From Sulfurimonas crateris (GTDB taxonomy: Bacteria > Campylobacterota > Campylobacteria > Campylobacterales > Sulfurimonadaceae), in contig NZ_SZPX01000001.1 in assembly GCF_005217605.1 (NCBI RefSeq), forward strand, positions 1 through 64,000: a stretch of 64,000 nucleotides of DNA. The letters run 5' to 3'. The notes under the pieces were generated by a model. The model had not been told where the DNA came from. It searched no databases and saw nothing but the letters and a program-made list of their open reading frames with translations. Position 1 is the stretch's first letter; every line of letters begins with the position of its first letter. Shown here one piece after another: positions 17,030-26,431 of this stretch. The position numbers and the translations under genes are program-made.

Positions 17030-18004
17030 ATGAAAAATCTACTGCTTGCCCTTTTACTGAGCGTGCCCCTTTTTGCAAAGTATGACAACTGCGAATTTAA
17101 AAACAAAGATTATATAGATATATGCAATAAAGTAGTAAAGAATGGCGTCTCACATGAATATGCAAACAAGTTTTTGCTCTCCTATTTTAAAACAAAAAAG
17201 TTTGATGAAGTCAGCTATAAATATCTGCAGCCCAAATATATTAAAACCCATAAAAAAAATGAGAAAAAAGCAAATAACGTACTTGTAAAATATGTACCGG
17301 ACATGGTTGCACATCTTAAAAAGTATGCCGAAGTTTATGATTTTGCAGAGAAAAAATATGGCGTAAACCGTGAGATAATCGCCGCTATTTTGATAAAAGA
17401 GACAAAGCTCGGAAAGATAAAACCGACCCATGACGCATTTATAGTCTTTAACACTCTGGTGGTTAGAACAGAGCCAAACAGCCCCAGAGAAAAGTGGCTT
17501 TTAAATATGGGAAAAACAAATATGGCTTCTATAATCACCCACTGCTACAAAAAAGGGGTGACCCCCGAAGAGTGCAATCTACCAAGCTCCTACGCGGGGG
17601 CGGTCGGCATACCTCAATTTATGCCAAACAGTTTTGTCTATGCCGAGGGGTATAAAACAGAGATTGCAGATTTAACAAAAATGGAGGATGCTATTGTTTC
17701 TGCCAGCAAATTTTTACATAAAAAGGCTGATTTTTCTGAGCTTCTTGATTGGAGTAAAATACCCGATATCGTAAGCATTGAGTCCAAGTGGTACGACTAT
17801 GAGTTTAAAAATGATAACGCTTCACTTGTCTATGAGAAAAACTCAAAATCTGACAAAACTTACGACTGTTTCGCATGTGACAAACAAGAGCTTCAATATC
17901 TAAGAGAGTATGCCAAAAAGATAATGCGCTACAACAACTCTTCAAATTACGCCATCGGCGTAATGCGTCTGGCGTATGATGCACACATAATGCTTGAGAA
18001 GTAA
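17030..18004 (+). CDS. MltB-type membrane-bound/periplasmic lytic transglycosylase
   Basis: A 324-residue protein with a signal peptide (LLLALLLSVPLFA). It has a lysozyme-like domain in which KETKLG (about residue 124) carries the catalytic Glu and SYAGAVGIPQFMPNSF (about 187-202) is the MltB-family GxxQFMPxS motif. It cuts glycan strands and releases anhydro-muropeptides, the substrates of the upstream salvage enzymes. The leader peptide shows no lipobox, so a soluble periplasmic form is likely. An inverted repeat GTATAA/TTATAC (about 16985-17000) lies upstream of the start. Confidence 0.88.
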   Translation: MKNLLLALLLSVPLFAKYDNCEFKNKDYIDICNKVVKNGVSHEYANKFLLSYFKTKKFDEVSYKYLQPKYIKTHKKNEKKANNVLVKYVPDMVAHLKKYAEVYDFAEKKYGVNREIIAAILIKETKLGKIKPTHDAFIVFNTLVVRTEPNSPREKWLLNMGKTNMASIITHCYKKGVTPEECNLPSSYAGAVGIPQFMPNSFVYAEGYKTEIADLTKMEDAIVSASKFLHKKADFSELLDWSKIPDIVSIESKWYDYEFKNDNASLVYEKNSKSDKTYDCFACDKQELQYLREYAKKIMRYNNSSNYAIGVMRLAYDAHIMLEK

Positions 18005-18011
18005 AGCTTAG

Positions 18012-18341
18012 CTACTTTTTTCTCGCGTCTTTAAAGTAGAGCACACACCAGCCATCTGGACTTATGGAACCCTCGACTATTTTACACTCGTTTGTTTCTG
18101 GCAAAAAATGGAGGCAGTCTATACATTTTTTTCCATCTTTTGGACTATCCTGATACATAGTCTTCTCTTTTGTACCTTTTGCCAAAAGCGGTGTAACACC
18201 CCATGTAGGTAGGAATTTATGAGAAATTACATTTAGTTCATAAATGTTACTCTCACAGCTATACTCTATTCTTTTTCTCTTAATTTGCCCTAAACAATAA
18301 AATCTACTTCTCTCTCAAACTTTACTTTATTAAAAAATTAC
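18012..18341 (-). pseudogene. High-potential iron-sulfur protein (HiPIP)-like remnant
   Basis: The minus strand encodes MYQDSPKDGKKCIDCLHF (ATG at 18158) and then about 30 residues with NECKIVEG and PDGWC, ending at TAG 18012-18014. Four cysteines in CxxC-x9-C-x12-C order, with the YQDxPKDGKxC and WC motifs, match small HiPIP-type electron carriers. Upstream, in frame, FLPTWGVTPLLAKGTKEK looks like the end of an export signal. Before that there is no ATG, GTG or TTG start and no twin-arginine motif until a stop near 18342. The N-terminus therefore seems decayed. Use of a non-standard start or a sequencing error cannot be excluded. Confidence 0.6.
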
Positions 18342-19166
18342 AGTTTTAAGAGTATGTGACTTTTGTGGTTTTACAACTCTCGCATCATCAAAAGCGTTTG
18401 CTGATTCGATGCAGAGCATATGCTCGTAGGCATCTTTATTCATAGCGCTCATTCTAGAAGTTTTCTCTATCCACGGGTTCCATACAACGACAGAAGATGA
18501 GTTCTCGTTTCTAACATGTAGCGTTCTATTTTTATCATACAGAGTTATCTCCCTATCTACCTCTTGGTAAACTCTGTCAACCTCTTGATTAAAGGTTATA
18601 TCGCCCTCTTGCACCTCATCTTTCCATGTCAGCGCATCAAGATATGGCTTTTTATCGAGCCCTTTTATAACGGCATCTGAAATATGAGAGAGTGAGAAAT
18701 ATGTGTGAAGAGCCTGCGTTATACTAAAAGGATTGCAATCAAGATTTGTGGTTTTAAGCTCCATCGTTAACTTATCTGAAATAGTTACATGTAAATCCAG
18801 TTCAAACAAATAGGGCCACATCTTTAAGCTCTCTTGGCTGTGTGTAAGCCTTAAAATAACAGATGAACTCTTCTCATCTGCCTCACTGCAGCTCACACAG
18901 TCCCACATGGCCGTTCTTGCAAAACCGTGCTGAGGCAGAGCTTTGTCTTCACTGAAACCAAACCACGGCCAGCAGATTGGAACTCCACCACGGATAGCTT
19001 TGCCCGTCTCAAAATCACTTACTTCGCTAAGCCATAAAATCGGCTCCTCGCCGACTCTTGCATAGTGAAAAAGATGTGCGCCCTGAAGCGCTATTTTTGC
19101 CTCTGCGGCAGAGTTTTTTATCTCAATATATACAAAGCCGTTTGGCAGTTTTTTGTGAGTTATCAC
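18330..19166 (-). CDS. D-hexose-6-phosphate mutarotase (YeaD family)
   Basis: A 278-residue aldose 1-epimerase-like protein. The recognisable pieces are GAHLFHYARVGEEPILWLS near residue 30, RGGVPICWPWFG, the histidine in LPQHGFART and the glutamate-bearing CIESANA near 250. The family interconverts anomers of glucose-6-phosphate and similar sugars. It overlaps the transporter gene by four bases, so the two are translated together. Confidence 0.85.
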   Translation of the reverse strand: MITHKKLPNGFVYIEIKNSAAEAKIALQGAHLFHYARVGEEPILWLSEVSDFETGKAIRGGVPICWPWFGFSEDKALPQHGFARTAMWDCVSCSEADEKSSSVILRLTHSQESLKMWPYLFELDLHVTISDKLTMELKTTNLDCNPFSITQALHTYFSLSHISDAVIKGLDKKPYLDALTWKDEVQEGDITFNQEVDRVYQEVDREITLYDKNRTLHVRNENSSSVVVWNPWIEKTSRMSAMNKDAYEHMLCIESANAFDDARVVKPQKSHTLKTVIF

Positions 19167-20446
19167 AACTCATCCCAAGACTTTATCTTATGCCATCTAA
19201 GAGCGTAAAGGAGTATAAAGAGATAACAGATTATCCCCATAAGGTATGTTGACTGCATATCTCCGCTGACGTAAGATATCTTGCCAAATATAAGCGGAAG
19301 GATCGCACCGCCCGCTATTGCCATTATCAAAAGCGCGCTTCCTTGCGCCGTATATTTTCCCAACCCTTCAAGTGCCAACGGCCAGATCGTCGGCCATACA
19401 AGAGCATTTGCAAACCCTAAGAATGCTACAAAAGTCACGGTATTTGGAAGAGTTCTAATGCCGCTCCATCCCCATAAAATTTCTGAAATTCCATGACTTT
19501 GAGATGAAGAGACTACTCCGAACAAAAACAGTATTCCCAAAAGTGCGGAGCCTATGAGCGCTCTCTCTTGCGAGATATATTTCGGTATAAGTGCGACACC
19601 GAGTGCGTATCCAAGTACCATAAAAAACATTACATAAGAGGTTAGGGAGGTAACATTTACTAAGCCTAAATGCTGTCCATAAAGACCGATAGTATCGCCT
19701 GCTATTACCTCTATGCCGACATAGAAAAAGAGCGCGGCTGCACCTAAGACCACGCGCGGAAATGCGAAGATACTCTTCTCCTCTGCCTCCGCATTTTTCT
19801 CGAACTCAAGCTCGGGAAGTTTAGAGAACTTTACAAGAGCAATCAGAGAGCTAAGCAACAGAGCCATAATAATGTAGGGAGCTATAAGTTTTGAAGCAAG
19901 TTCCTCTTTTGACTCTGCGGAGAGATCCTCCAACGAACCTATGCCTGAGAGTATAAATGCAGTAAAGAGAAGTGGTGCGATGACCCCTGCCCCCTTATTT
20001 ATAAGCCCCATAATGCTTATGCGTGTCGCCGCGCTCTCTATGGGTCCTATGCAGACTATGTAGGGGTTTGATGCGGTCTGCAAGATGGTAAGACCCGATC
20101 CAAGTGCAAAAAGAGCTATCAAGAAAAGTGTAAAACTCTCCCTCTGCGCTGCCGGTATAAAGAGAAGGCTTCCCAGTGCCATTATCGCCAGACCGAGTGC
20201 CATTGAATTTTTGTACCCTATCTTTTCAATCACGTAAGACATAGGCAGAGCCATTACCGTATAAGCGATATAAAAAACAAAGGTTACAAAGAGAGCTTCA
20301 AACTCGTTAAGATCGCATATTGCCTTCAAAAAGGGAATAAGCGACCCATTTAGCCATGTTACAAAACCGAAAATAAAAAAAAGCACCCCTATTATTGTCA
20401 TAGGAACTATGGTAGGAGTGTTTAATATTTTAAAGCGCTTAAACAT
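19163..20446 (-). CDS. FucP/GluP-type major facilitator sugar transporter
   Basis: About 427 residues and 12 hydrophobic segments. IIGVLFFIFGFVTWLNGSLI near the N-terminus and LQTASNPYIV are hallmarks of the sugar:proton symporters FucP and GluP. Likely substrates are glucose, galactose or fucose; context favours a hexose. I take the ATG at 20446 (MFKRFKIL), overlapping the HAD gene's stop by 8 bases, rather than 14 codons upstream. Sugar uptake is unexpected for an otherwise lithotrophic gene set. Confidence 0.8.
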   Translation of the reverse strand: MFKRFKILNTPTIVPMTIIGVLFFIFGFVTWLNGSLIPFLKAICDLNEFEALFVTFVFYIAYTVMALPMSYVIEKIGYKNSMALGLAIMALGSLLFIPAAQRESFTLFLIALFALGSGLTILQTASNPYIVCIGPIESAATRISIMGLINKGAGVIAPLLFTAFILSGIGSLEDLSAESKEELASKLIAPYIIMALLLSSLIALVKFSKLPELEFEKNAEAEEKSIFAFPRVVLGAAALFFYVGIEVIAGDTIGLYGQHLGLVNVTSLTSYVMFFMVLGYALGVALIPKYISQERALIGSALLGILFLFGVVSSSQSHGISEILWGWSGIRTLPNTVTFVAFLGFANALVWPTIWPLALEGLGKYTAQGSALLIMAIAGGAILPLIFGKISYVSGDMQSTYLMGIICYLFILLYALRWHKIKSWDEL

Positions 20447-21266
20447 TTTTGAGGCTCTTAAGATAGTTTGCAACGCCGTCTTCATCATTTGTGTGCGGCA
20501 GAACTATTTTCGCCGCTTTTTTTACGCCCTCTTGTGCGTTTGCAACGGCAATTGATGTTCCTGCCAACTCGAACATTCCAATATCATTGAAGTTGTCTCC
20601 AAAAACACTAAGCTTTTTAAGGTCAAAACCGATCGCTTCGCTCACACTTCTTATGCCGTGAGATTTGTCCGCATCTTTATGAAGCAGCGTCAAAAAGTAG
20701 CAGCCTGCATAGGCTTCTGGAGCCAAAATATACTTTATAGTATCCCCAAAAACAGCTCTTAGATGAGATGCCACTCTTCTTAAAAGCTCCTCTTCGCCAA
20801 AATAGACTATCTTAAAATTATCACTCATTGCGCGAAGGTTTTTCTCTTGATGATGGTAATCGTCTTTTTTGTAGTTTTTAAGTATCTTTGTTTGATACGC
20901 ATTTAAAACGGTAGAGAAAGAGAAGGCTTCACTAAGATTTTTATCCGCCAAAGAGAGAACAAAAGGGTAGATACCGAACTTTGCACCCTCATCTATGATG
21001 GCATCCCCTATCTCTTTGTTTATAAACTTCGTATCGATTATCTTTTTATCCATAGTAGCTATCAGTGCACCGTCAAGCAGTATCATCGGAGCGTTAACAT
21101 CTACATCTTTTAAGAACTGTGCCGTCTTTTTATATGTTCTGGCAGTTGCGATACTAAGGACAGAGTCGCTTGAAAAACTGTTCCATACCTCTTTTGTAAA
21201 GGGGCTTACAGATAGATCCGTCCGCAAAAAAGTGTGGTCCAAATCTGTAATATAAGCATTTTTCAT
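20439..21266 (-). CDS. HAD-superfamily (Cof-type) sugar phosphatase
   Basis: A 275-residue HAD hydrolase. Motif I is DLDHTFLRTD (residues 8-17), with the nucleophile Asp and acid/base Asp spelled D-x-D; motif IV is VFGDNFNDIGMF near residue 221. The C2-type cap is characteristic of Cof/YbiV phosphatases that act on sugar phosphates. It lies 5 bases downstream of the antiporter gene and overlaps the transporter gene, forming a small sugar-related operon. Confidence 0.8.
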   Translation of the reverse strand: MKNAYITDLDHTFLRTDLSVSPFTKEVWNSFSSDSVLSIATARTYKKTAQFLKDVDVNAPMILLDGALIATMDKKIIDTKFINKEIGDAIIDEGAKFGIYPFVLSLADKNLSEAFSFSTVLNAYQTKILKNYKKDDYHHQEKNLRAMSDNFKIVYFGEEELLRRVASHLRAVFGDTIKYILAPEAYAGCYFLTLLHKDADKSHGIRSVSEAIGFDLKKLSVFGDNFNDIGMFELAGTSIAVANAQEGVKKAAKIVLPHTNDEDGVANYLKSLKNV

Positions 21267-21271
21267 TTTAC

Positions 21272-22891
21272 TTAGTACCGCATTTTACATGTAATCATTT
21301 TCTCAACAAGCAGGCGCCCAACTTCTACTTTAGTATCTACGATAGAGGTAATATCGAGATCTTGAAGATTCTCTTTATCTTCAAGCGTAGCTACTTTTAC
21401 TATGAGGTTAATATCTTTGGTGTGTTTTAATATAGCCTCACAAATAGCTCTTTTCTTCTCTATATTATCAAGCGTTACTATTACCGCGGCTGAACTCTCC
21501 GCATGAAGCGCCTCTAATAGCGAAAGCTTTGACATATCTCCCAAATATGCCTCTTTCCCCGCAGATAAAGCTTCATTGACATGTTTTGGATTGTTGTCGA
21601 TTATAACGTAGTGAGCACCAAGTTCATCAAGATTTTTAGCAACAAATTTACCTATTGCACTATAACCGCACACGATAACATGGTTCTCTCTAGAGACAAA
21701 TGCGGATGTATCAAGTCCAAGATATTGATGATGGCTTACATAGCTTACAAACCTGTTGATCTTTGAGATAAAAAATGGAGTCACTATCATAGAGAAGATG
21801 ACCACAAGAACAAAAAGAGACTCAAGCTCTTTTTCCAAAAGGCCGCCCATGCTTGCAACCGCAAAAATAACAAAAGAGAACTCCCCAACCTGAGAGATCG
21901 CAAGTGCGGTTTTTAAGGAGAGCACATGGGAAGATGTTATACGCACCACAAGATAGGTGATTATCGTCTTTAAGACCAAAACAAGCAAGAAGATGCCGAC
22001 AATAAGCCAGAAGTTGTCAATAAAAAAGAGAACATCTATCTTCATGCCCACAACAATAAAGAATGTTCCAAGAAGTATATCTTTAAACGGTGCGATGTCC
22101 GATTCTACCTTATGGTGATACTTTGTCTCGGCAATGATCATCCCCGCAACAAATGCCCCAAGAGAGTATGTAAAGCCTGCATATGATGCTAAAAGCGCGG
22201 CAGAGACCACTATAAAAAGAACCGAGCCCATAAAAAGCTCATCAACCTCGCTCGACGCCGAGAAGTGAAGAAGCCATGTCATAACTCTTTTGCCGACTAT
22301 AAACATAAAACCTATAACAAAAACGGCGCTTATAAAAGTGTTCCTAAGTATCTCAGGAACCGACTGATCGCCGTTGCTTGTTAAAAATCCCAAAAGAATA
22401 AGTATAGGGATTACGGCAATATCTTGAAATATCAATATCCCTGTTGCACGCTGACCGTAAGGGTTGTGTATCTCTTTTGAACTCTTTAGATAGCTAAGAA
22501 CCACGGCTGTTGAAGAGAGCGCAAAGGCAAGTGAGAGGATAAGAGCCGAAGTCGATTCAAGCGAAAAGAGATAGTGGCTTATAGTGTAAACGACCAAAGC
22601 CGTAAATCCTACCTGCAAAAAACCGTTGAAAAATATCTCCTTTCTCATGCTGTTCATCTTAGTCAAAGATATCTCAAGACCTATCGTGAACATCAAAAAG
22701 ACTATACCGAACTCACCTATATGCTCCAGAGTCGCCGAATCGTTCATATATCTCAGATCAAGCGCATAAACCATTATAGTACCGGTAAATATGTAGCCTA
22801 TTATCTGCGAGATGCCAAAACGTTTTAAAAATAGGTTTAAAACGGTAGAGACACCTAAAGCCATGACAATATATAAAAGTGCTGAATCCAT
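21272..22891 (-). CDS. Kef-type monovalent cation:proton antiporter (CPA2)
   Basis: A 539-residue protein. The N-terminal two-thirds is a Na+/H+ exchanger domain of about 12 helices with LALSSTAVVLSYLK near 125 and SQVGEFSFVIFAVAS near 335. From about residue 400 comes a TrkA-N/RCK nucleotide-binding domain (VIVCGYSAIGKFVAKNLDELG). Such proteins export potassium or sodium in exchange for protons and are gated by the cytoplasmic domain. It heads the minus-strand run with the HAD, MFS and mutarotase genes. Confidence 0.88.
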   Translation of the reverse strand: MDSALLYIVMALGVSTVLNLFLKRFGISQIIGYIFTGTIMVYALDLRYMNDSATLEHIGEFGIVFLMFTIGLEISLTKMNSMRKEIFFNGFLQVGFTALVVYTISHYLFSLESTSALILSLAFALSSTAVVLSYLKSSKEIHNPYGQRATGILIFQDIAVIPILILLGFLTSNGDQSVPEILRNTFISAVFVIGFMFIVGKRVMTWLLHFSASSEVDELFMGSVLFIVVSAALLASYAGFTYSLGAFVAGMIIAETKYHHKVESDIAPFKDILLGTFFIVVGMKIDVLFFIDNFWLIVGIFLLVLVLKTIITYLVVRITSSHVLSLKTALAISQVGEFSFVIFAVASMGGLLEKELESLFVLVVIFSMIVTPFFISKINRFVSYVSHHQYLGLDTSAFVSRENHVIVCGYSAIGKFVAKNLDELGAHYVIIDNNPKHVNEALSAGKEAYLGDMSKLSLLEALHAESSAAVIVTLDNIEKKRAICEAILKHTKDINLIVKVATLEDKENLQDLDITSIVDTKVEVGRLLVEKMITCKMRY

Positions 22892-23056
22892 AAAACTCTT
22901 TCAGATATTATTTTAAGGGTTTTAAGAGAGCCCTTGAAGTTTTGTTATTATAGCAAAAGAAACTTTTAGCTTATGTGTTTTAAAAAAGTCATATACTTAA
23001 TTTTAAGAGATTCTATAATATAATCGCGACTATGTTTGACATTTTGGAGCTATTTT

Positions 23057-24685
23057 ATGACTAAATATATTTTTGTGACCGGTGGAGTTTTAAGTTCTCT
23101 TGGAAAAGGGATAACAGCAGCCAGCATAGGCACGCTGCTAAAACATGCCGGCAAAAAAGTCGGTATGCTAAAAATAGATCCATACATCAATGTTGACCCT
23201 GGAACTATGAGTCCGCTTGAACACGGCGAGGTGTTCGTGACAAGAGATGGCGCAGAGACGGACCTTGACATCGGAAACTATGAGAGATTTTTAGATACTT
23301 CTTACCTCAAATCAAGTAACTTCACTACGGGTCAGGTCTACTCCAGCGTAATCGAGAGAGAGCGCGCAGGCGGTTATCTTGGACAGACCATCCAAGTTAT
23401 CCCTCATATTGTGGGCGAGATCGTAAAGCGTATAAAAGAGGCTGGTGAGGGTCACGAGATACTTATCGTGGAGCTTGGCGGAACGGTAGGAGACATCGAG
23501 GGCCTTCCGTTTATGGAGGCGATCCGTCAGATGAAGCATGATGAAGAGGTAGAGGGGACGTTTTTTGTTCACGTAACACTTATCCCTTACATCAAAGCTG
23601 CAGGTGAGCTTAAATCAAAACCGACACAGCACTCTGTTCAGGAGCTTCGCCGTATCGGTATCACTCCGCAGATGGTAATAGCCAGAAGCGAGAACGCACT
23701 GCCTAAGACATTCAAGAAAAAACTGGCGATGAGCTGTGACGTCTCGGCTGACAGCGTTATAGAAGCGCTTGATGCGGCTTCAATTTATGATGTTCCGATC
23801 TCGTTTCTAAGACAAAATATCTTAAAACCTATATCGAAAGAGCTCTCGCTGGGCGAGCTAAATCCAGACATGGAGAGATGGGACTCTCTGGTCAAAAAGA
23901 TAGTTCAACCGAAGAACCGCATAGTGTTAGGCTTTGTCGGCAAATATCTTGAGCTTAAAGAGTCTTACAAATCATTAACAGAGTCTCTTATTCATGCAGG
24001 TGCGCATCTTGATACCCGTGTAGATATTCACTGGGTGGATAGTGAAGAGATCGAGACAAGAGGCACGGAAGCGCTTCTAAGTGATTGTGACTCCATCTTG
24101 GTTGCAGGCGGATTTGGAAATCGTGGTGTTGAGGGCAAGATCAAAGCCATAGAGTACGCACGTGTGAACAAGATCCCATACCTTGGTATCTGTCTAGGTA
24201 TGCAGCTGACACTTGTAGAGTATGCGAGAAACGTGCTCGGCTTAGAGGATGCAAACTCGGTTGAGTTTGATGAGAACACTCCTCATCCTATGATCTATCT
24301 TATTGACAACTTTATGGATCAAAGCGGCAATACGCAGCTTAGAACACACAAATCTCCAATGGGCGGAACAATGCGTCTTGGAGAGTATCCGTGCGATACT
24401 AAAGAGGGTTCTATCATACGCAAAGCTTACGGCGGAGCAAAGACCATCTATGAGAGACACCGCCACAGATATGAGGCAAACCCTACTTACAGAGCGCAGC
24501 TTGAAGATGCCGGCATGATCGTAACAGGTGAGTCAAACGGACTTATAGAAGCAGTAGAGATAAAAGATCATCCATGGTTTTTAGGAGTTCAGTTTCACCC
24601 TGAGTTTACATCAAGACTTCAAACTCCAAACCCTTCTATTTTGGCATTTGTTGAGGCAACTCTAAATCTTTCTCAACAGAAGTAA
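23057..24685 (+). CDS. pyrG: CTP synthase
   Basis: A 542-residue enzyme. The N-terminal synthetase domain begins [20 protein letters not shown] and contains [20 protein letters not shown]. The C-terminal glutaminase domain has the nucleophile Cys in LGICLGMQL and the His-Glu pair in QFHPEF. It aminates UTP to CTP. GGAG about 7 bases upstream supports the ATG at 23057; an in-frame start at 23036 is less likely. TATAAT at about 23016-23021 is a plausible -10. Confidence 0.97.
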   Translation: MTKYIFVTGGVLSSLGKGITAASIGTLLKHAGKKVGMLKIDPYINVDPGTMSPLEHGEVFVTRDGAETDLDIGNYERFLDTSYLKSSNFTTGQVYSSVIERERAGGYLGQTIQVIPHIVGEIVKRIKEAGEGHEILIVELGGTVGDIEGLPFMEAIRQMKHDEEVEGTFFVHVTLIPYIKAAGELKSKPTQHSVQELRRIGITPQMVIARSENALPKTFKKKLAMSCDVSADSVIEALDAASIYDVPISFLRQNILKPISKELSLGELNPDMERWDSLVKKIVQPKNRIVLGFVGKYLELKESYKSLTESLIHAGAHLDTRVDIHWVDSEEIETRGTEALLSDCDSILVAGGFGNRGVEGKIKAIEYARVNKIPYLGICLGMQLTLVEYARNVLGLEDANSVEFDENTPHPMIYLIDNFMDQSGNTQLRTHKSPMGGTMRLGEYPCDTKEGSIIRKAYGGAKTIYERHRHRYEANPTYRAQLEDAGMIVTGESNGLIEAVEIKDHPWFLGVQFHPEFTSRLQTPNPSILAFVEATLNLSQQK

Positions 24686-24696
24686 CCCGCCAAAAT

Positions 24697-26298
24697 ATGC
24701 ATCTTCTTGATGATCTGCCTACGCTAGACAAGTCGGCTCTTTTTGAGCTGCTCTCACAGAGATTTAATAACGAAGAGAAAAAACTCTCGCAGATCCCAAA
24801 CCCACAAATGCTTCACGATGCGCCAAAAGCTGCCAAAAAGATAGCAGATGCCATAAGAGAGGGCAAAAAGATAGCCCTTGTGGGTGACTATGACGTTGAC
24901 GGCGTAAGTGCAACGGCTATAATGATCGACTTTTTCAGGCAGATCCCCTACCCGCTCCATGCAATTATCCCAAACCGTTTTAGTGACGGGTACGGAGTAA
25001 GTCCGAACGTCTTAAAAAGAGTAGATGCAGATATCGTCATAACAGTCGACAACGGCATAACAGCCATAGAAGCTGCCCAGATCTGCAAAGAGCGCGGCAT
25101 GGAACTTATCATCACCGACCACCATACTCCGCTTGAGACACTTCCCGATGCTTATGCAATAGTAAACCCGAAGCTCTCAAGCTGCAGCTACCCATTTGAA
25201 GAGATCTGCGGAGCACAAGTCGCCTGGCTTCTGCTAGGTCTGCTGAAAAAAGAGCTCTCTGTATCCATAGATATGAAAGCGTTTCTGGATATTTTATGCA
25301 TTGCCGTAATTGCAGACATTATGCCTCTTACGGATATAAACAGAGCCATAGTAAAAGAGGGGCTCAAAATTTTAATGAGCTCGCAGAGACCCTCTTCCAT
25401 TATAATAAGAGATTTTCTAAATAAGAGCTCCATCACTTCCGAAGATATAGGTTTTGCCATAGCACCTCGCATAAACTCCGCGGGAAGACTAGAAGATGCA
25501 AGTATTGCCTTAGAGTTTTTGACTGCGCAGACAACGAATGAAGCCTACACTCAATTTGAAAAGCTAAACACATTAAATGAAACAAGAAGAGAGACAGAAG
25601 CAAGAACTACGGATGAAGCAATCGCTCTTGTAAATAAAGATGATGACATTATAGTGGTTGCAAAAGAGGGGTGGCACGAAGGTGTTGTAGGGATCGTAGC
25701 ATCCAGACTTGTAGATCACTTCTCTAAACCAGCAATTGTTCTGAGCATAAAAAACGGTGTTGCAAAAGGAAGTGCCAGAAGTATAGGAAACATAAATATA
25801 TATGAACTTATCAAAGAGAACAGCGGATTTTTAACAAAGTTTGGCGGGCATAAGATGGCAGCAGGGCTTGGACTTGAAGAGAAAAATATTGATCTCTTCA
25901 AAGCTGCCATCAACCAAAGTGCTTTAACACTCAATCCATCAGACTTCTTATCATTAGATGAGGTTGTCGGCATTCTTCCAAGCAGTGAGATAGACTTTGA
26001 ACTCTTGGATCTTCTGGATAGTTTTGAACCGTACGGAGAAGCAAACTCTCGTCCGCTCTTTTTAATAAAAGATGCACAAATAGTAGAGATAAAGTATTTC
26101 GGTAAAGATAAATCACACACCAAAGTAGTGCTAAAGCAGTTTGCCCATGAAAGAAAATCTATTGAGCTAATACTATTTAAGAAAACTCTTGAGATGCCTA
26201 GTGAAAAAAAGTTAACGTGCAGTTACAGAATTACAAAGAATGAGTTTAACTCACGAGTATCAGCTCAACTTATTATAAATAAAATATATAATTATTAA
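24697..26298 (+). CDS. recJ: Single-stranded-DNA-specific exonuclease RecJ
   Basis: A 533-residue DHH-family nuclease. VGDYDVDGVSATAI holds the first metal-binding motif, followed by TVDNGITAIEAA and the DHH triad in IITDHHTPLE. The DHHA1 domain includes KGSARSIGNINIYE and FGGHKMAAGL. RecJ degrades 5' single strands during recombination and mismatch repair. It follows pyrG by 11 bases and probably shares its transcript. Confidence 0.95.
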   Translation: MHLLDDLPTLDKSALFELLSQRFNNEEKKLSQIPNPQMLHDAPKAAKKIADAIREGKKIALVGDYDVDGVSATAIMIDFFRQIPYPLHAIIPNRFSDGYGVSPNVLKRVDADIVITVDNGITAIEAAQICKERGMELIITDHHTPLETLPDAYAIVNPKLSSCSYPFEEICGAQVAWLLLGLLKKELSVSIDMKAFLDILCIAVIADIMPLTDINRAIVKEGLKILMSSQRPSSIIIRDFLNKSSITSEDIGFAIAPRINSAGRLEDASIALEFLTAQTTNEAYTQFEKLNTLNETRRETEARTTDEAIALVNKDDDIIVVAKEGWHEGVVGIVASRLVDHFSKPAIVLSIKNGVAKGSARSIGNINIYELIKENSGFLTKFGGHKMAAGLGLEEKNIDLFKAAINQSALTLNPSDFLSLDEVVGILPSSEIDFELLDLLDSFEPYGEANSRPLFLIKDAQIVEIKYFGKDKSHTKVVLKQFAHERKSIELILFKKTLEMPSEKKLTCSYRITKNEFNSRVSAQLIINKIYNY

Positions 26299-26431
26299 GT
26301 AAAATTCACCCCCTAAAATAACACATAAACGCCTTAAATAGCACTAAAGTATTAAAAAGTAGTATATTTTAAAACTCCCTTAAGGCGCAAAGATGTAAAA
26401 TTGATAACTTTATCACAAAAAAAGGAAAATC

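Noticed and set aside
26332-26393. Inverted words CGCCTTAA and TTAAGGCG upstream of the SQR-like gene
   Set aside because: They are about 45 bases apart with no supporting promoter geometry; likely chance in AT-rich DNA or part of the recJ 3' end structure.
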